A stretch of DNA of 46,078 nt, from NCBI RefSeq assembly GCF_022376445.1, contig NW_025955279.1, positions 1 to 46,078 of the forward strand. Reading direction: 5' to 3'. Position 1 is the first letter of the stretch, and each line of letters starts with the position of its first letter. Below, piece after piece: positions 1 through 10,834 of this stretch. Made by a program: the position numbers and the translations under genes. This stretch comes from Fomitopsis serialis. Lineage: Eukaryota > Basidiomycota > Agaricomycetes > Polyporales > Fomitopsidaceae. The notes below the pieces were generated by a model. That model did not search any database. It saw only the letters and a program-made list of their open reading frames with translations, and had not been told where the DNA came from.

Positions 1-1131
1 AGCTTCAAGGTACATCAGACGCCACATTGACCCTGTTTCATCATCAGGGCGACCCCCTATGATCGACGCAACGGACTGTGACGTTTCACCCGTGGCCATT
101 ATTCAGGTGAGGATTTCCCGGCTCCCGTTCGGCCTACAGATTTACGCTCATGCATGACGCTACAATGCATAGGGTAACGCTCTGCACCTCCAAACCGATC
201 TCGGCCTTGGATCAAATGGGGTGGCGGACTCGACTATCCTTATGTGCTTCAATGCCTCTTGCGCGCTGGGTATGTCGCGACTCCGGGATTTCGCCGCAAA
301 TATGAGACTGACGTCGTGACTTATGTTAGCGGTTATTGTTGGCGCTGTCATAGATCAGCTGTACGCTATCACACGCCCAGCTGATGCTGTCCTCGAGCTA
401 CGTGCGAAGCGGCTGGAACACCAATTATCGCAGTGGCGGAACGCCTTACCGGCCCAAGTGCAGCTGCATGCGACGAGCTCTGTGCCCCCGGCCTGCGCGC
501 TTGAGCTACACATTCGGTATTGGTGGACGGTCATTTTACTTTATCGCTCGTTGTGAGTACACGCCGCGCAGGTATGACTGTGCGGTCGTACTGAGCCGTC
601 TGCGCAGCGTGCAGGGGCCTTTGGTGAAAAGCCTCTATGCCAGTCCTGATAGCGTCGAGTCGAAGGCTCTTGTGCTTTGTCGGGATGCTTCGACGCAGCT
701 GTCTTCGCTAGGTAGGCACCAGCACGCTACGAAACCGTTGTCTGACACACCGCTCTTGTCAGTGCGTATGCTGTGCAACCAGACACCGGAGCCCGCCTCC
801 CCCTTTCTACCAGGATATGTTTTGTCTTCTGGGTAGATATTAATCTCCATCACACTTCATTAATGAAGCTCACTCGTTCTCTGTGACGCCTAGTATTGTG
901 GACCTGCTGAATTGTAAGTCCTAATACCTGGGTATTTCCGGAATGCTCACCTGTATCACAGTGAGTATAGCGCACGATGATCACCAAGCCAACGTTAGGC
1001 TTCGTGGTTCCCTATCTGCATTGCAGCATATCGAGGTGAGTCAGATGCAACGCCATGTCTTGCGAATCTCATGAGTTCCGCAGAAAACGTGGCCGGCTGC
1101 GCGTTCTGTACATGGATTACTTGACAAAGCC
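1..1131. other. No supported gene
   Basis: Several overlapping short reading frames lie on both strands here, the longest about 150 codons starting at 384 on the plus strand. None shows a family motif, a hydrophobic signal or a convincing exon chain, and they overlap each other in different frames. I see no RNA gene or repeat. Confidence 0.5.
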
Positions 1132-1506
1132 ATGTCGCTCCCCCCGTCGACACCGGTGATCCCTCCTGAATCCCCGACGACTCTCAGGCGCAAGCGCTCC
1201 GCTCAAGAAGTATTCTCGGAGGACGAGCACGCGGAACACGGGTCGAGGCAGATGATGGAGCATCCCACGTCCTCCCCTTCATTCAGTAAAGAACCATTAG
1301 AGAGCTTTGACAACCTTGGACACCTACTCGGGCTCGACACTGGCCTCAGTTTTATTACATCGCCCTCCTATCCTGGATATCAATATAGGAGCCCTGGCGT
1401 GGATAGCCCGCAAGTAGTCTCCACGCTGTCAAGCGTTGGATACCCTACGGACAGTTGCAATTTCAATTCTGTCGCCTCCACCTCGCACTCCTTTGGCTTG
1501 TGGTAG
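1132..1506 (+). CDS. Small hypothetical protein, 124 aa
   Basis: This is an uninterrupted 124-codon frame that I do not recognise. It is rich in Ser and Pro, with a basic patch RRKRS near residue 19, an acidic stretch SEDEHAEH just after it, and a Ser/Tyr/Gly-rich second half. That composition suggests a disordered, possibly nuclear protein, but this is inference only. There is no signal peptide or membrane segment. It might be one exon of a larger gene, although no flanking exon could be supported. It may also be a chance frame. Confidence 0.3.
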   Translation: MSLPPSTPVIPPESPTTLRRKRSAQEVFSEDEHAEHGSRQMMEHPTSSPSFSKEPLESFDNLGHLLGLDTGLSFITSPSYPGYQYRSPGVDSPQVVSTLSSVGYPTDSCNFNSVASTSHSFGLW

Positions 1507-2695
1507 GCGTTTGTGGTGGCTGCGCTCCACACGGACCTTGTACCTCTCGATCGTTGTACTCACTCCAAAGGTACCACACTCCGCGGCTACTCCTCGATTC
1601 CCGCCTCGATATATCGCGATAAAGAGATTGCCTGTTGTGTCCACTTGACCGCTAGTACTGTCTTGTACATATTTATCGCTTTGTCGTATTTTCGGATAGG
1701 AATGTCAGGGGATCTCTCTTGTACGCAATCCTATACAATTCACTCTGTCGACGCAGGCGTCATGTCAGTTCCCGTCAGGTTCCCGTGTTCCTACCAATTG
1801 GCCATTATAATTGACAATTGACAGGATCGGGCGATCCTTGTCCCGATCGTTCGTGATTGGCTTTGTTTGGCACCCATTCAGGAGCCAAACACATCGCATG
1901 GTCCGTGCGCAGTCCGCGCCAGTATAACAGCCTGTCGCCGACATTGTGTTTCCTTACCACTCTGGCCTTTTGGCTTAGATCAAGTGTAGTATCTGTTCTT
2001 AATAGTTTAACCACTATTATGGAGGCACCGCCTCCATTATTGGTTATCTAATTTTTGCCGCCCTTGTCTTCGGGCTCTGCTTGCAACCCAGAGACGTGAT
2101 GACCTTGCCACTGCAGTACCGGCTTGCGTCGTCGGGGGATCTCCTTGTCTTTTTGTTGCGTCTCTTGCACTGTTCAGTTGAGCAGTAAGAGGATGTGGCA
2201 AATGGATTTGGCCTTTGGCCTTTCAGCTTCATGTGCTCCTCTGTCTGTGGTCGAGAACAGCGTCACTGAACATGTCCGGTAACAAGCTACGTTGCAGTTT
2301 TGCAGCGAGGTCCATATCGTTGGGCCCCGCGCCCTTCAGACACACATAGGCGGAGTCCAGCGGTTCCGATATAGGATCACGCCGGACGCAGCGGACGTCG
2401 ACGGCCAGGTTGAGCCAGGCAGCCGCGACCTTGGCTATGGCGGCCCAGGTTGAGCGGCATAGTATCCGGATCACTGCATGCCAACGTCCGACGACCTCCG
2501 CTTCTATACACGCTTCGTGTGGGGCCCAACGATGTGGACTTGGCTGTGACGGTATGTATTACATCTGATAATGGTGTTCTGTGAAGGTACAACTACTGAT
2601 GGGAGAGTTCTTTGCGGCTTGCAGGTCGTATGCATTACGAAACACGGGCTCAACAACGAAAGCGACGAAAGCATGCAGAGGATGACGACTAATAA
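1507..2695. other. No supported gene; short inverted repeat inside
   Basis: No gene could be supported. The minus frame around 2229-2474 has a fairly protein-like composition (contains LKGAGPNDMDLAAKL) but lacks partners. A short imperfect inverted repeat joins 2303-2328 and 2521-2546. The right edge holds the 3' flank of the minus-strand zinc-knuckle gene. Confidence 0.45.
2303..2546. repeat. Imperfect inverted repeat, 26-nt arms
   Basis: The plus strand at 2521-2546 reads GGGGCCCAACGATGTGGACT followed by TGGCTG. The reverse complement of 2303-2328 matches 23 of these 26 positions. Two of the three differences are transitions. Read as protein in both orientations the arms give GPND(V/M)DLA, so they may be two scraps of one coding family placed head to head. 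Confidence 0.55.
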
Positions 2696-4949
2696 TTAGC
2701 GAGCATAGCTACCCTTGTACCGGGGGCCTCGGTCGTCTCGGTCGTCTCGTCTCCGTAGAGTCCTGATCCGCGTCGGCGATCGTATGCTTGCATACCGCCC
2801 ACCACCATCGTCACGTTGTGCCGCGCCACGAATTTGGATCGAAGCTGTCTCGCGGGAGGGACCAGGGAGGCGATCATCGTGCGGCCGCCGATCTCGCTCG
2901 CGCTCGTTGCCCCTCCTGCCATCGTCACGACGCGAAGGATCCGAAAAGCTGATGTCGATCTTCTTGCCCCCGCTGCCACCATTCCGCGCGTCTCTCCCCG
3001 CTCTGTCCTTGCCGCCTTTTTCTTTTCTTTGGCCGCCGAACCAATCGTCGGGATCGTCTCGCTGGTCCTCCCACTCTCGAGCGCGTTGTTCCATTCTTGC
3101 GCGCTCCTTTCGTCGCCCTTGCTTCCCCATGTCCATGGGGATCTCGGCGCCGTATCCATCTGCGAATGCGTTGGCAACCTCCCAGTCTCGTGGCGCACGC
3201 TTAGTACTTGATTTTGTAGGTGGACGCGCGTCGATGTCGGCGAATGGCCCGGAAGAGATGTTATAGAGGCTGAAGGCAGAGGGTTCGCGGGGTAAATCGG
3301 GAACATGCCGTACTTCGCGGCATTCCTACATGCGAGTGTGAACGGCTGAATACACGAAGAACACTCGGACTACGCACATCGCCCAAGTGCCCAGAGCGGC
3401 CGCAGTTGTAGCACCATTCGTCAGTGGCGATGTAGCCTTCGCCGCCTTGGCCGAGCGCAAGTACACGTTTCTCCTCACGGGCCTGTAGTATGTTTTGGCG
3501 CTCTGCGTCGTCGACGTAGTCATACAGACGCCAGAGTGTCGGACATTCCTGCATCACAACGTGTCAGATTTGGGATCACATGAAGAGGCGGACGAAACCC
3601 ACGTTCGTGTTGTGCACTCGGGAGCCACATCTATCACAATCGTAGTGGCTGGGCCCTGCACGGCCGTTGTAACGATTGGGACATGTCTATCGAATATCGA
3701 CCATCGCGGTCAGTCAGATGACCAAACTCGACCAGCATGTTTACGAGCCTTATTGATGTGCCCCTTCATACCACAATTGAAACATGTCTTGCTGATAGGG
3801 CAACCCCGTGTTGAATGTTCGTCTCGGGCGCCACAAGTTAAGCACTGTAATGATGCAACATGTCAACGGCAGAGCCACAGGCAGCCGGAGGGCATAGAGA
3901 CATACTGACAATTACTATAGGGCACTCGTACGTCCGATGATCGCCTTCAGCCCCGCAATTCTTACACACAAAGGTCTTGGGTTTTGCGGGTTTGTCATCC
4001 TCGTCCGCGGCCTCAAAGTATCGTACCATGCCAGCCTAAACACATTAGACAAGGCCGTGAGGGCACACGCAGCGAGACGTACTCTGCGGTCATCATCGTA
4101 ATCCATATACTCAATGTAGCTCTCATCCTCGGTGTCAGAAGGGGGAGGTGAGACAATCGGTGCAGTATCAACGCCGTCTTGATCGAAGACACTGACGTGC
4201 GCGGGAAGGAGCAAAGCCACAGCAGGTTCATCAGACTTTGCCGCAGGTTGATCGTCTTTCTGGTGTACCTGTGCAACAGCAAGGACCTCTGTTCGCACCA
4301 CATCCTCGAAGAACAGATCTGCGATGCTGTCCCCTGCATGCACTTGCTTGTCACGGCCAGATCGGTCGGGGGTACGTGCACGACGCCTATCGTCTTCACC
4401 ATTCGGACGCGTCCTGCCGTCTCGGGTAGAGGGTCGCGTGTCTCTTGGGTGTCGTAGTCGGTCTGGAGAACGCGACCGCCGCCTGCCGCCGCGCTCGAGA
4501 GGGGAGGATTGACGGTCTCTCCGCTTCTTCCGCCTGTCCTTCTCTTTGGGGCCCTCTTCGTCTCGCTCATATCGGTTTCGAGCCCCAGAGCTTCCGGCCC
4601 CAGGGCTCGCGAGCCGATCGAAGAGAGACTTGGCCCCGACAGTCTTCGCGCCTGCACCTGCATTTTTGGACGTACCAGACCCGCCGTTCCTGCCACTCGC
4701 TCCGTTCTCCCTCTCAGGAGTCTGCTCTCTCGACGGCTCTACAGAGCTGTGCGTAACCTCGCCTTCCTCTACCACTTTCGTTTTCCGTTTGCGAGCCTTC
4801 CTGCGTCTGCGGTTCCCTGCCTTGCCGTTGGCCGCAGGCGTCTTCGCATCGTCGTTGATGACATCTCCATCGGAATCCAGCTCGATAATGTGGTTTTGAA
4901 GAGGACTGGAATTCGTGAGATCGATAATTTCCGTGTCGTTGGGAGGCAT
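2696..4949 (-). CDS. Zinc-knuckle protein, Air1/Air2-like (TRAMP complex)
   Basis: The gene has six exons: 4949-4083, 4035-3916, 3844-3749, 3686-3603, 3548-3378 and 3325-2696, giving 655 aa in one frame. The first 289 residues are disordered and charged, with Arg/Ser/Asp stretches. Five CCHC-type knuckles follow: CKNCGAEGDHRTYEC, CLTCGARDEHSTRGC, CFNCGMKGHINKTC, CDRCGSRVHNTNEC and CYNCGRSGHLGDEC. Five knuckles is the hallmark of yeast Air1/Air2 (human ZCCHC7), which give the TRAMP poly(A) polymerase its RNA-binding subunit for nuclear exosome decay. The C-terminal tail is long and rich in Arg, Asp and Gly. The start is the only ATG ahead of the acidic N-terminus. The third intron (3748-3687) has no GT donor in phase; the best fit is AAG|GC. 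I am confident of the family; membership of TRAMP is inferred. Confidence 0.85.
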
Positions 4950-6806
4950 CGTGAGGTAGGGACTGTGGGCGGGTATGATCGCGCGGGAACGCAGAGCTGC
5001 AGGCAGAGACGCGCGAACGGTCGGTTCGCTTCCGCGTGCAATTTCTCAGCCACTTCCGTAAATGGCAATCGCTGTCGTTCGACAAGTCGGCCCAGCCTGT
5101 GCAGAGCCGTCTAACATGCCATCGAACCTGCATGCGTTGTGGAAGAGACAACTTGAATGCGAGCATATTGTTTTATTGCATGTGGGATGGAGGTCTTGTC
5201 GCGAAGCGGCTTGCGCTGGCATGATTCGATACGTGATACTTACTACTAGTACTAAGGATTCGCATAACACTGCGCGTGCATCGATCTGAGGCGAGGGTAC
5301 CACTAGGTATCTTTGAAATCAATCCTTTACCCGCGTCTGTCACAAGGACAGACAATGGCATCCTGGACTTTTGCTCGGCTCTGTCACGGAAATTTACCCC
5401 CCGGAAACCATCATAACCAAGATTCTGTGTATTGACAACGAGCCGGTCATACATAGGTGGTAGTCTCCCATAGGCAGACCCCAGATACGACCTTGCTGAG
5501 TGGGGGAGGGCAGTCGTGTATGGCATAGGTGGTCTTTGAACGTTGGAACATTGACTGCCCGCATTTACTACGTGCTGAGTAGCCATGTAGTATCATAGTA
5601 GCATGGCGTCGGTGGTGCTCCAACTCAAGTTGTATCAATCATTACATATATCATACCTCTGACAGTTTTAGTGACTCGAAGGTGTCGCCCTGGCTATGTC
5701 GCACAAGCGGTTGCTGCCAGTAGTACACTTGCACGGTAGCTGGTCCGAACGGATCGACGTGGTTGTCGAGCATCCATCCGTGCCAATACGGTCGCCCTCC
5801 AATGCCACACCGCTTACAGTTACACGTCTTATGCGATCGTCCTCCCCCACCTGCCTATACACGTCTGACTCTGAGGCATTTCATGCGGCGCACCCCATAT
5901 TACCTTTAGCGCCCGCTTGTGCATCAGCTTGGCGTGCCTGATCCGTCCGATCATTGAGCGCCTTCCTTGTCGCCGGATGCAACCGCCGCATGGCGTGGAA
6001 CCTCCTTGCTCGGGATCCACATACTTATGGGAAACGACAGCTGGGACGATCGTTAGACCGACTCCCCGCCGGCACGAAGGCCTGACAACAACACCGACAG
6101 CGCAACGCAAGGCTCCGTAAAGCTCAGTGAGCCACTTTCAATCATCAGCGAGAAGCCGAGAACTGTATAGGAACGGAGCGCCCAGGTAGGCGTGCAGACT
6201 ACCCGCCGGGGTACAAACATCGCAGTAAACTCCACGCCGACAATTAATCAAATTGGGCAGGCATGTCAGTTTTTCACTCTTGCCGCCCAATTTGCGGCAG
6301 AAGAGGGACCGACAGGGGTGCCCACAGGAGGCACGCATCCACGTCGATAGCGGTCTTTGAGGCATTGCGGAATGTTCGGGGGCCAACACCGTGACACTGC
6401 ACGAAACGCCGAAAGAGTGTATGGGATACGAGTTTTACAAGCAGCAAGCCCCGGCGACTCATCGGTCAAATGGTGGGGAGCCTATCAGAAACTATATTAA
6501 CTGGTAGGCCGGCCATCGCTACCTTGACATCCGACTCGGAGGCTCACAGCTCCCTGGCGAGCGGCGAAAACCGAGGCTGCATCTCTTGACCCTGAACTCT
6601 CTCTAGGAATTTGTATGATCTGGTAGTTCGCCGGTCTCCAAGACAGAACCGAAGGTGTGCGGCTGTCGCGGCGCCAGTGAGGGTCCTAGTAGCTCTTTAA
6701 GAGACCACGTCCGAATCGGAACGTGAGTATCGAAGACCTACATGCCGGACTGCGACGTACCTCCAAATATCGTGCAGCTGTGAGTGTTGAAATGACGTAC
6801 CCGTCC
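4950..6806. other. Intergenic, no supported gene
   Basis: About 1.85 kb holding many short overlapping frames on both strands, none above 140 codons and none with a recognisable motif or splice chain. It contains the promoter of the zinc-knuckle gene at its left end and that of the DUF6534 gene at its right end. No repeat was noticed. Confidence 0.45.
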
Positions 6807-8239
6807 ATGTTATCATTCGCTGATACGTCACTCAAAGTGCAGGGCCGGTCGTGAGTGTATCAAGTGCTCTACTTTACTTTTGACATTCAACACGAGTCGG
6901 CGTGATGCTTGGGTTGTAGCTACTGGGATCCCAGTTGAACTGGGGCTTGTTCGGCGTCCTCACGGTCCAGCTATGTAAGTCCATTGCTCAGTTGTACGGT
7001 TCTGTGGGACTCATGGGCCTCGAAAAGATCTCTACAATGAGGCGGGTTACAAGGATCACATCTTCATCAAGTTTGTTGTGTACGGGATGTACTTCTTCGA
7101 AGCCCTTCAAACCGTCCTCCTGACCCACGACACATTCCGTCAACTGGCCGAAAGCTTCGGCAACTTTGAGGGCTTGATTGCTCCGTACCTCATGGGATTC
7201 GAACTGGGCATTCAGTCCGCTATCAGTACGTCTGCGGTTGCTCGTCACGCACTCAACTCATTGCTACGGTGTAGTCGCTAGCGTGACTCAATGCTTCTAC
7301 GCATGGCGTATATACATCCTCAGTTCCTCCAAGATCCTCACAGGGCTCATCGTCTGTGTAAGTCGGGCTTATCGCACGCTACGTTCTGATATTGTTCTTA
7401 CCCAAGTGCGTAGGTTTCGCTGTTACAATGCGCTGGAGGTATCACGGAGGGAATCACATGCTTCATCTATAATAGTACGTCATCTACGATCCCTATTGAG
7501 GCGAAGGCCTCCGGTGTGAGTGAGTTAACGTTGATGTGCATCCATTGTCTGACCTTTGTGTAGATTTGGGTTGGAGGTAGCGCAGCGTGTGATATTATCA
7601 TCACCCTCTCCATGACATACATTGTGAGTGCAGTCTAGCTAAATCACATCCGTCAGGCAATTTATTCGACGATATCCGCTCTCCAGTTATGGAAGAAACG
7701 CAGCGGTTTCCAGAAAACGGATAGCGTGGTCAACAAGGTCATCCAGCTCGTCGTTGAAACCGGTCTCTTGACAGGTGAGTTGACAATCCATGCCCGTCCG
7801 CCGTAGAACACGTACAGAAGCTGACATCTCCTCGCGTGCAGCTACCATGGCAATCGTCCAATTGACTCTGTACAATATGTTCAAGGATACCGAGTACTTC
7901 ATGACGCCCGTCGGCGCTCTCTCCAAGGCGTACAGTAATTCCCTGTTCGTGCTCCTTAACAACCGCAGCCAGATGCGGCAGCAGCGAGACACCGGGGGCA
8001 CCACCAGTCTGAACCTTCCGCAGCTGCAGACGACGCGCGCGATCCAGATCAGTGTCAATCAGGAGACGTTCGGTGTTAGGAACGACGCAACGGCCGACCG
8101 GTCCTCAGACAAAGTGCGTTCGATCCCTAAAGCGTTTCTGTTCACTCATTCGTCTCGCGTGCAGAGTCAATATGACGAGGATCTCAAGGCCGGCCTTGGT
8201 GGAGGTCTGCCAGGCGGCGCGCCTCAAGTGCAGGCTTGA
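6807..8239 (+). CDS. DUF6534-type multi-pass membrane protein
   Basis: This family is widespread in agaricomycetes and has no known function: about seven membrane helices, often present in many copies. Supported exons are 6920-6974, 7028-7225, 7275-7357, 7414-7515, 7564-7623, 7687-7774, 7842-8113 and 8165-8239. Family landmarks in order are NWGLFGVLTVQLYLY (helix 1), LQTVLLTHDTF, SVTQCFYAWRIYILS, IWVGGSAACDIIITLSMTYI, a basic loop ending in FQKTDS, and VVETGLLTATMAIVQL, then the cytoplasmic tail. The first exon is uncertain. The best start is the ATG at 6807 (or 6792). Its GTGAGT donor at 6851 is out of phase by one base, which an extra G in the run at 6842 would repair; a weaker GTGCAG donor at 6837 is in phase. 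The acceptor at 7027 is an unusual AAAAG. The last intron (8114-8164) is 51 nt and in frame. Confidence 0.8.
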
Positions 8240-9050
8240 GGGAATCCCGTCGTGTCGAGGGATGGAGGAGATCTGGATATGCTATAGACACGACTGATGC
8301 TGTGTTATGCATCGCGTAGCTCAAGCATGTCAGAGTACCACCTCGCATTGCTGTCGCTCGTTTGCGGGTATAGTCGCTGCCCATAATTTACAGGCTGGCC
8401 TAATGAGTATGAGGCGGGACGCATGGTTTGACGTGCAATTACCCTGCGTGTCTTGCTTACAAGTCCTCTAAGAAGAACAAGCTTGAGTATTGGATAAGTA
8501 TGACAGCCCGAGAGCATCTGTTACTAAGTCGTCGAACGGCCCTAGTCAACATACTGCAGATGCAGCACAACCGGCGTCCCGCTTACGCCGTTGCGGCACA
8601 TTCTCTCCGACATCAGACTCGGTAGAGAGACAGAACGTAAGTCCGGAGCGAACTGCCATTGTGACTATTGCTGACGAGCTATTTGAACGATTATATCTGT
8701 TTGAGCTGTGCACTCTGCATTCCTGACGCACTTCAAACGCAGATGTTTGTGCGACTCATTCTGTGAACTTGTTTCACGTCTGCCAGTGCTCCGGCGGCTG
8801 CTTCAAGTTCAAGTTGAAATTGACAGAGGTCTGGTGGCAGTGCATCCAGAAAGGGAAGGCGGTTGCCTCGGATCCTAACAGATGCAAACAACCGCTCTTC
8901 TACTCCGACGTCATTGATTCTGAATTGTATAGGCTACAGGCTTCCTAGGCCCGCAAGGCTGTATTCGGTATTGTGAGTGGCCTCAAACCGAATCATAACA
9001 CTTCAAAGATGCATCGATGAACTGTGAATTTGCAGCTCAGCATATGCGCC
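8240..9050. other. Intergenic, no supported gene
   Basis: Short frames only. A Cys-rich 61-codon frame at 8763-8948 (contains CQCSGGCFKFKL) could be an exon remnant, but no in-phase partners or family match were found. The right end holds the CAF16-like promoter. Confidence 0.4.
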
Positions 9051-10292
9051 ATGGCTGAGCCTCAGTACGAGATATCAATTGAACGCCTGACGTACAGCCA
9101 TTCGCCATCTATCCCTCCTTCTCTCATAGATGTATCTATTGAGCTACCGAAGGGATCGCGTACGATCCTAGTGGGAGCCAACGGAGGTAAGATTGACTCA
9201 GCTTCTTGCGATGATTGCTCCCACTTAACGTCGAAGCCGGAAAATCGACTTTGTTGCAGATCCTAGCCGGCAAACGACTGATCCTCAGCCAGGGCACCCA
9301 CGTCCACATCAAAGGGAGGGATGTCTTCCGCAACTCGCCCCCTGGTGTCACCTTCCTTGGGACCGAATGGTAAGTCACGGTCGTACAGTCAATAACACAG
9401 ATTCAGTTGTCTGACGTCTCGCTGACTCACCTCCCGTCGGAAGGGCGATGAACCCTGTGGTCAGAGGAGACATCGTGGTGTCTGATTTTCTCAATTCTGT
9501 GGGCGGCTACCGTCATAAGGAGCGCCGTGATCGACTGCTTGATATCCTCGATGTCGACCTGGACTGGCATATGCATGCCATTTCGGACGGCGAGCGGCGC
9601 AGAGTTCAACTGGTGATGGGGCTGATGTCAGATTGGGATGTTCTGCTGTTGGATGAGGTATTGTTGCTCGTCGAGAATGCTGTGTCGCTGTCACTCACAG
9701 TACCGGTGTCGGCACAGGTTACGGTCGATCTCGACGTCCTCGTCAGAGATGACTTGCTCAGCTTCCTCAAGGCCGATAGCGAGACCAGAGGAGCGACTAT
9801 ACTGTGTAAGTAGGCTTCTGTTCTCCATGCCAGATGCGGATCTTACACGCCACTGTAGATGCCACCCACATCTTCGATGGATTGAATGATTTCCCCACGC
9901 ACGTCGCGCATATGCACCTCGGGACTTTTTTGTCGCAACCAACGCCTTGGCCGCTTGAACATGACGTAGTGTCTAAGGTTGTGTCAGTAGATCTGGGCCC
10001 GAAGCCGACGCTGTATGCGCTCGCTCTGCAGTGGCTGAGGGAAGATCGGGAGCGCAGGCGCGAGCTCGAGAAACAAGGGCGCAAGAAGCGAGGCGCAAAG
10101 TCTGATGAGGTGCGTATTATGGTTCAACACCAGAGCTGCTATGCGGTCTGCGGTTCGTTGATTGATATTGACATTGCATCTGGCAGGTGCCCACCGATTC
10201 GGAGACATTCTACAGGAAGTACGTGCATATGAAGATGCGCCCGAGCTGCATCTGACTGACCGGTGTTACCCAGATACGATTACAGCCATTGA
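9051..10292 (+). CDS. CAF16: CAF16-like ABC ATPase (CCR4-associated)
   Basis: This is a soluble ABC-class ATPase of 290 aa, close to the usual size for yeast Caf16, which associates with the CCR4-NOT transcription and mRNA-decay complex. Exons are 9051-9186, 9237-9369, 9444-9657, 9718-9805, 9859-10109, 10187-10218 and 10274-10292; all phases close. Visible motifs are Walker A GANGAGKST, a signature-like [11 protein letters not shown], Walker [15 protein letters not shown], and the switch histidine in ATHIFDGL. There is no transmembrane domain, as expected for this subfamily. The first intron cuts Walker A, and the 60-nt intron at 9658-9717 is in frame, so naive translation would keep it. The start was chosen because MAEPQYEI leads straight into the ABC fold. 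The exact role here is inferred from yeast. Confidence 0.88.
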
Positions 10293-10834
10293 GTGGTCTA
10301 CCTCATTCAAGTTGACAATATGCATCCGACATCCGAGCTCAACCTCACAGCCTGATTTCACCACCACGCGCCCTAGATGTTTTACTACAACATTGATTCG
10401 TCGTCGGAACCCTCAACGGACGCTCCTCAACGGACATTCCAATGTAGATTAGATGTTCAACCAGCTGTATACCACCGATTACCAGTGTCTGCTAGCGAGT
10501 GTATTGTGAAACTGTTGTGCGCGTGGGCGGTGAGGATGCCCAGCGGCTTGGGCAGGCGCCGGGAGGGCCGAGGCTCTGCAGGCGTGGGACGAGGCGCGTG
10601 ATGCAAAAGCAGCAAGTTGCCTTTTATAATGTTCGCACGCGGTGCGCAGTGCCTGTCTCTCTGCCCTCGTTGAGCACGCCGGCGCCGTCGTCCTGACTGT
10701 CTTCACCGCTCCCAACGTGCTGGCCATCGCAGGACGCACCGGCTCTTCCTCTTCCACCCTGGTCCCCCTCTCCGTCCCGTCTTACCCCCACGCTCCTTTG
10801 CTCTTTCGCGTTCCTCTCTCGCCACCCCGTCGCC
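10293..10834. other. Intergenic; promoter of the Opy2-like gene
   Basis: No gene seen. The last 150 bases before the ATG at 10835 are strongly pyrimidine-rich, a common feature of fungal promoters just upstream of the start. Confidence 0.5.

Noticed and set aside
6975..6991. 17-nt GTAAGT...CAG intron in the DUF6534 gene
   Set aside because: Too short; a 53-nt intron ending at GAAAAG (6975-7027) gives the conserved VQLYLY junction.
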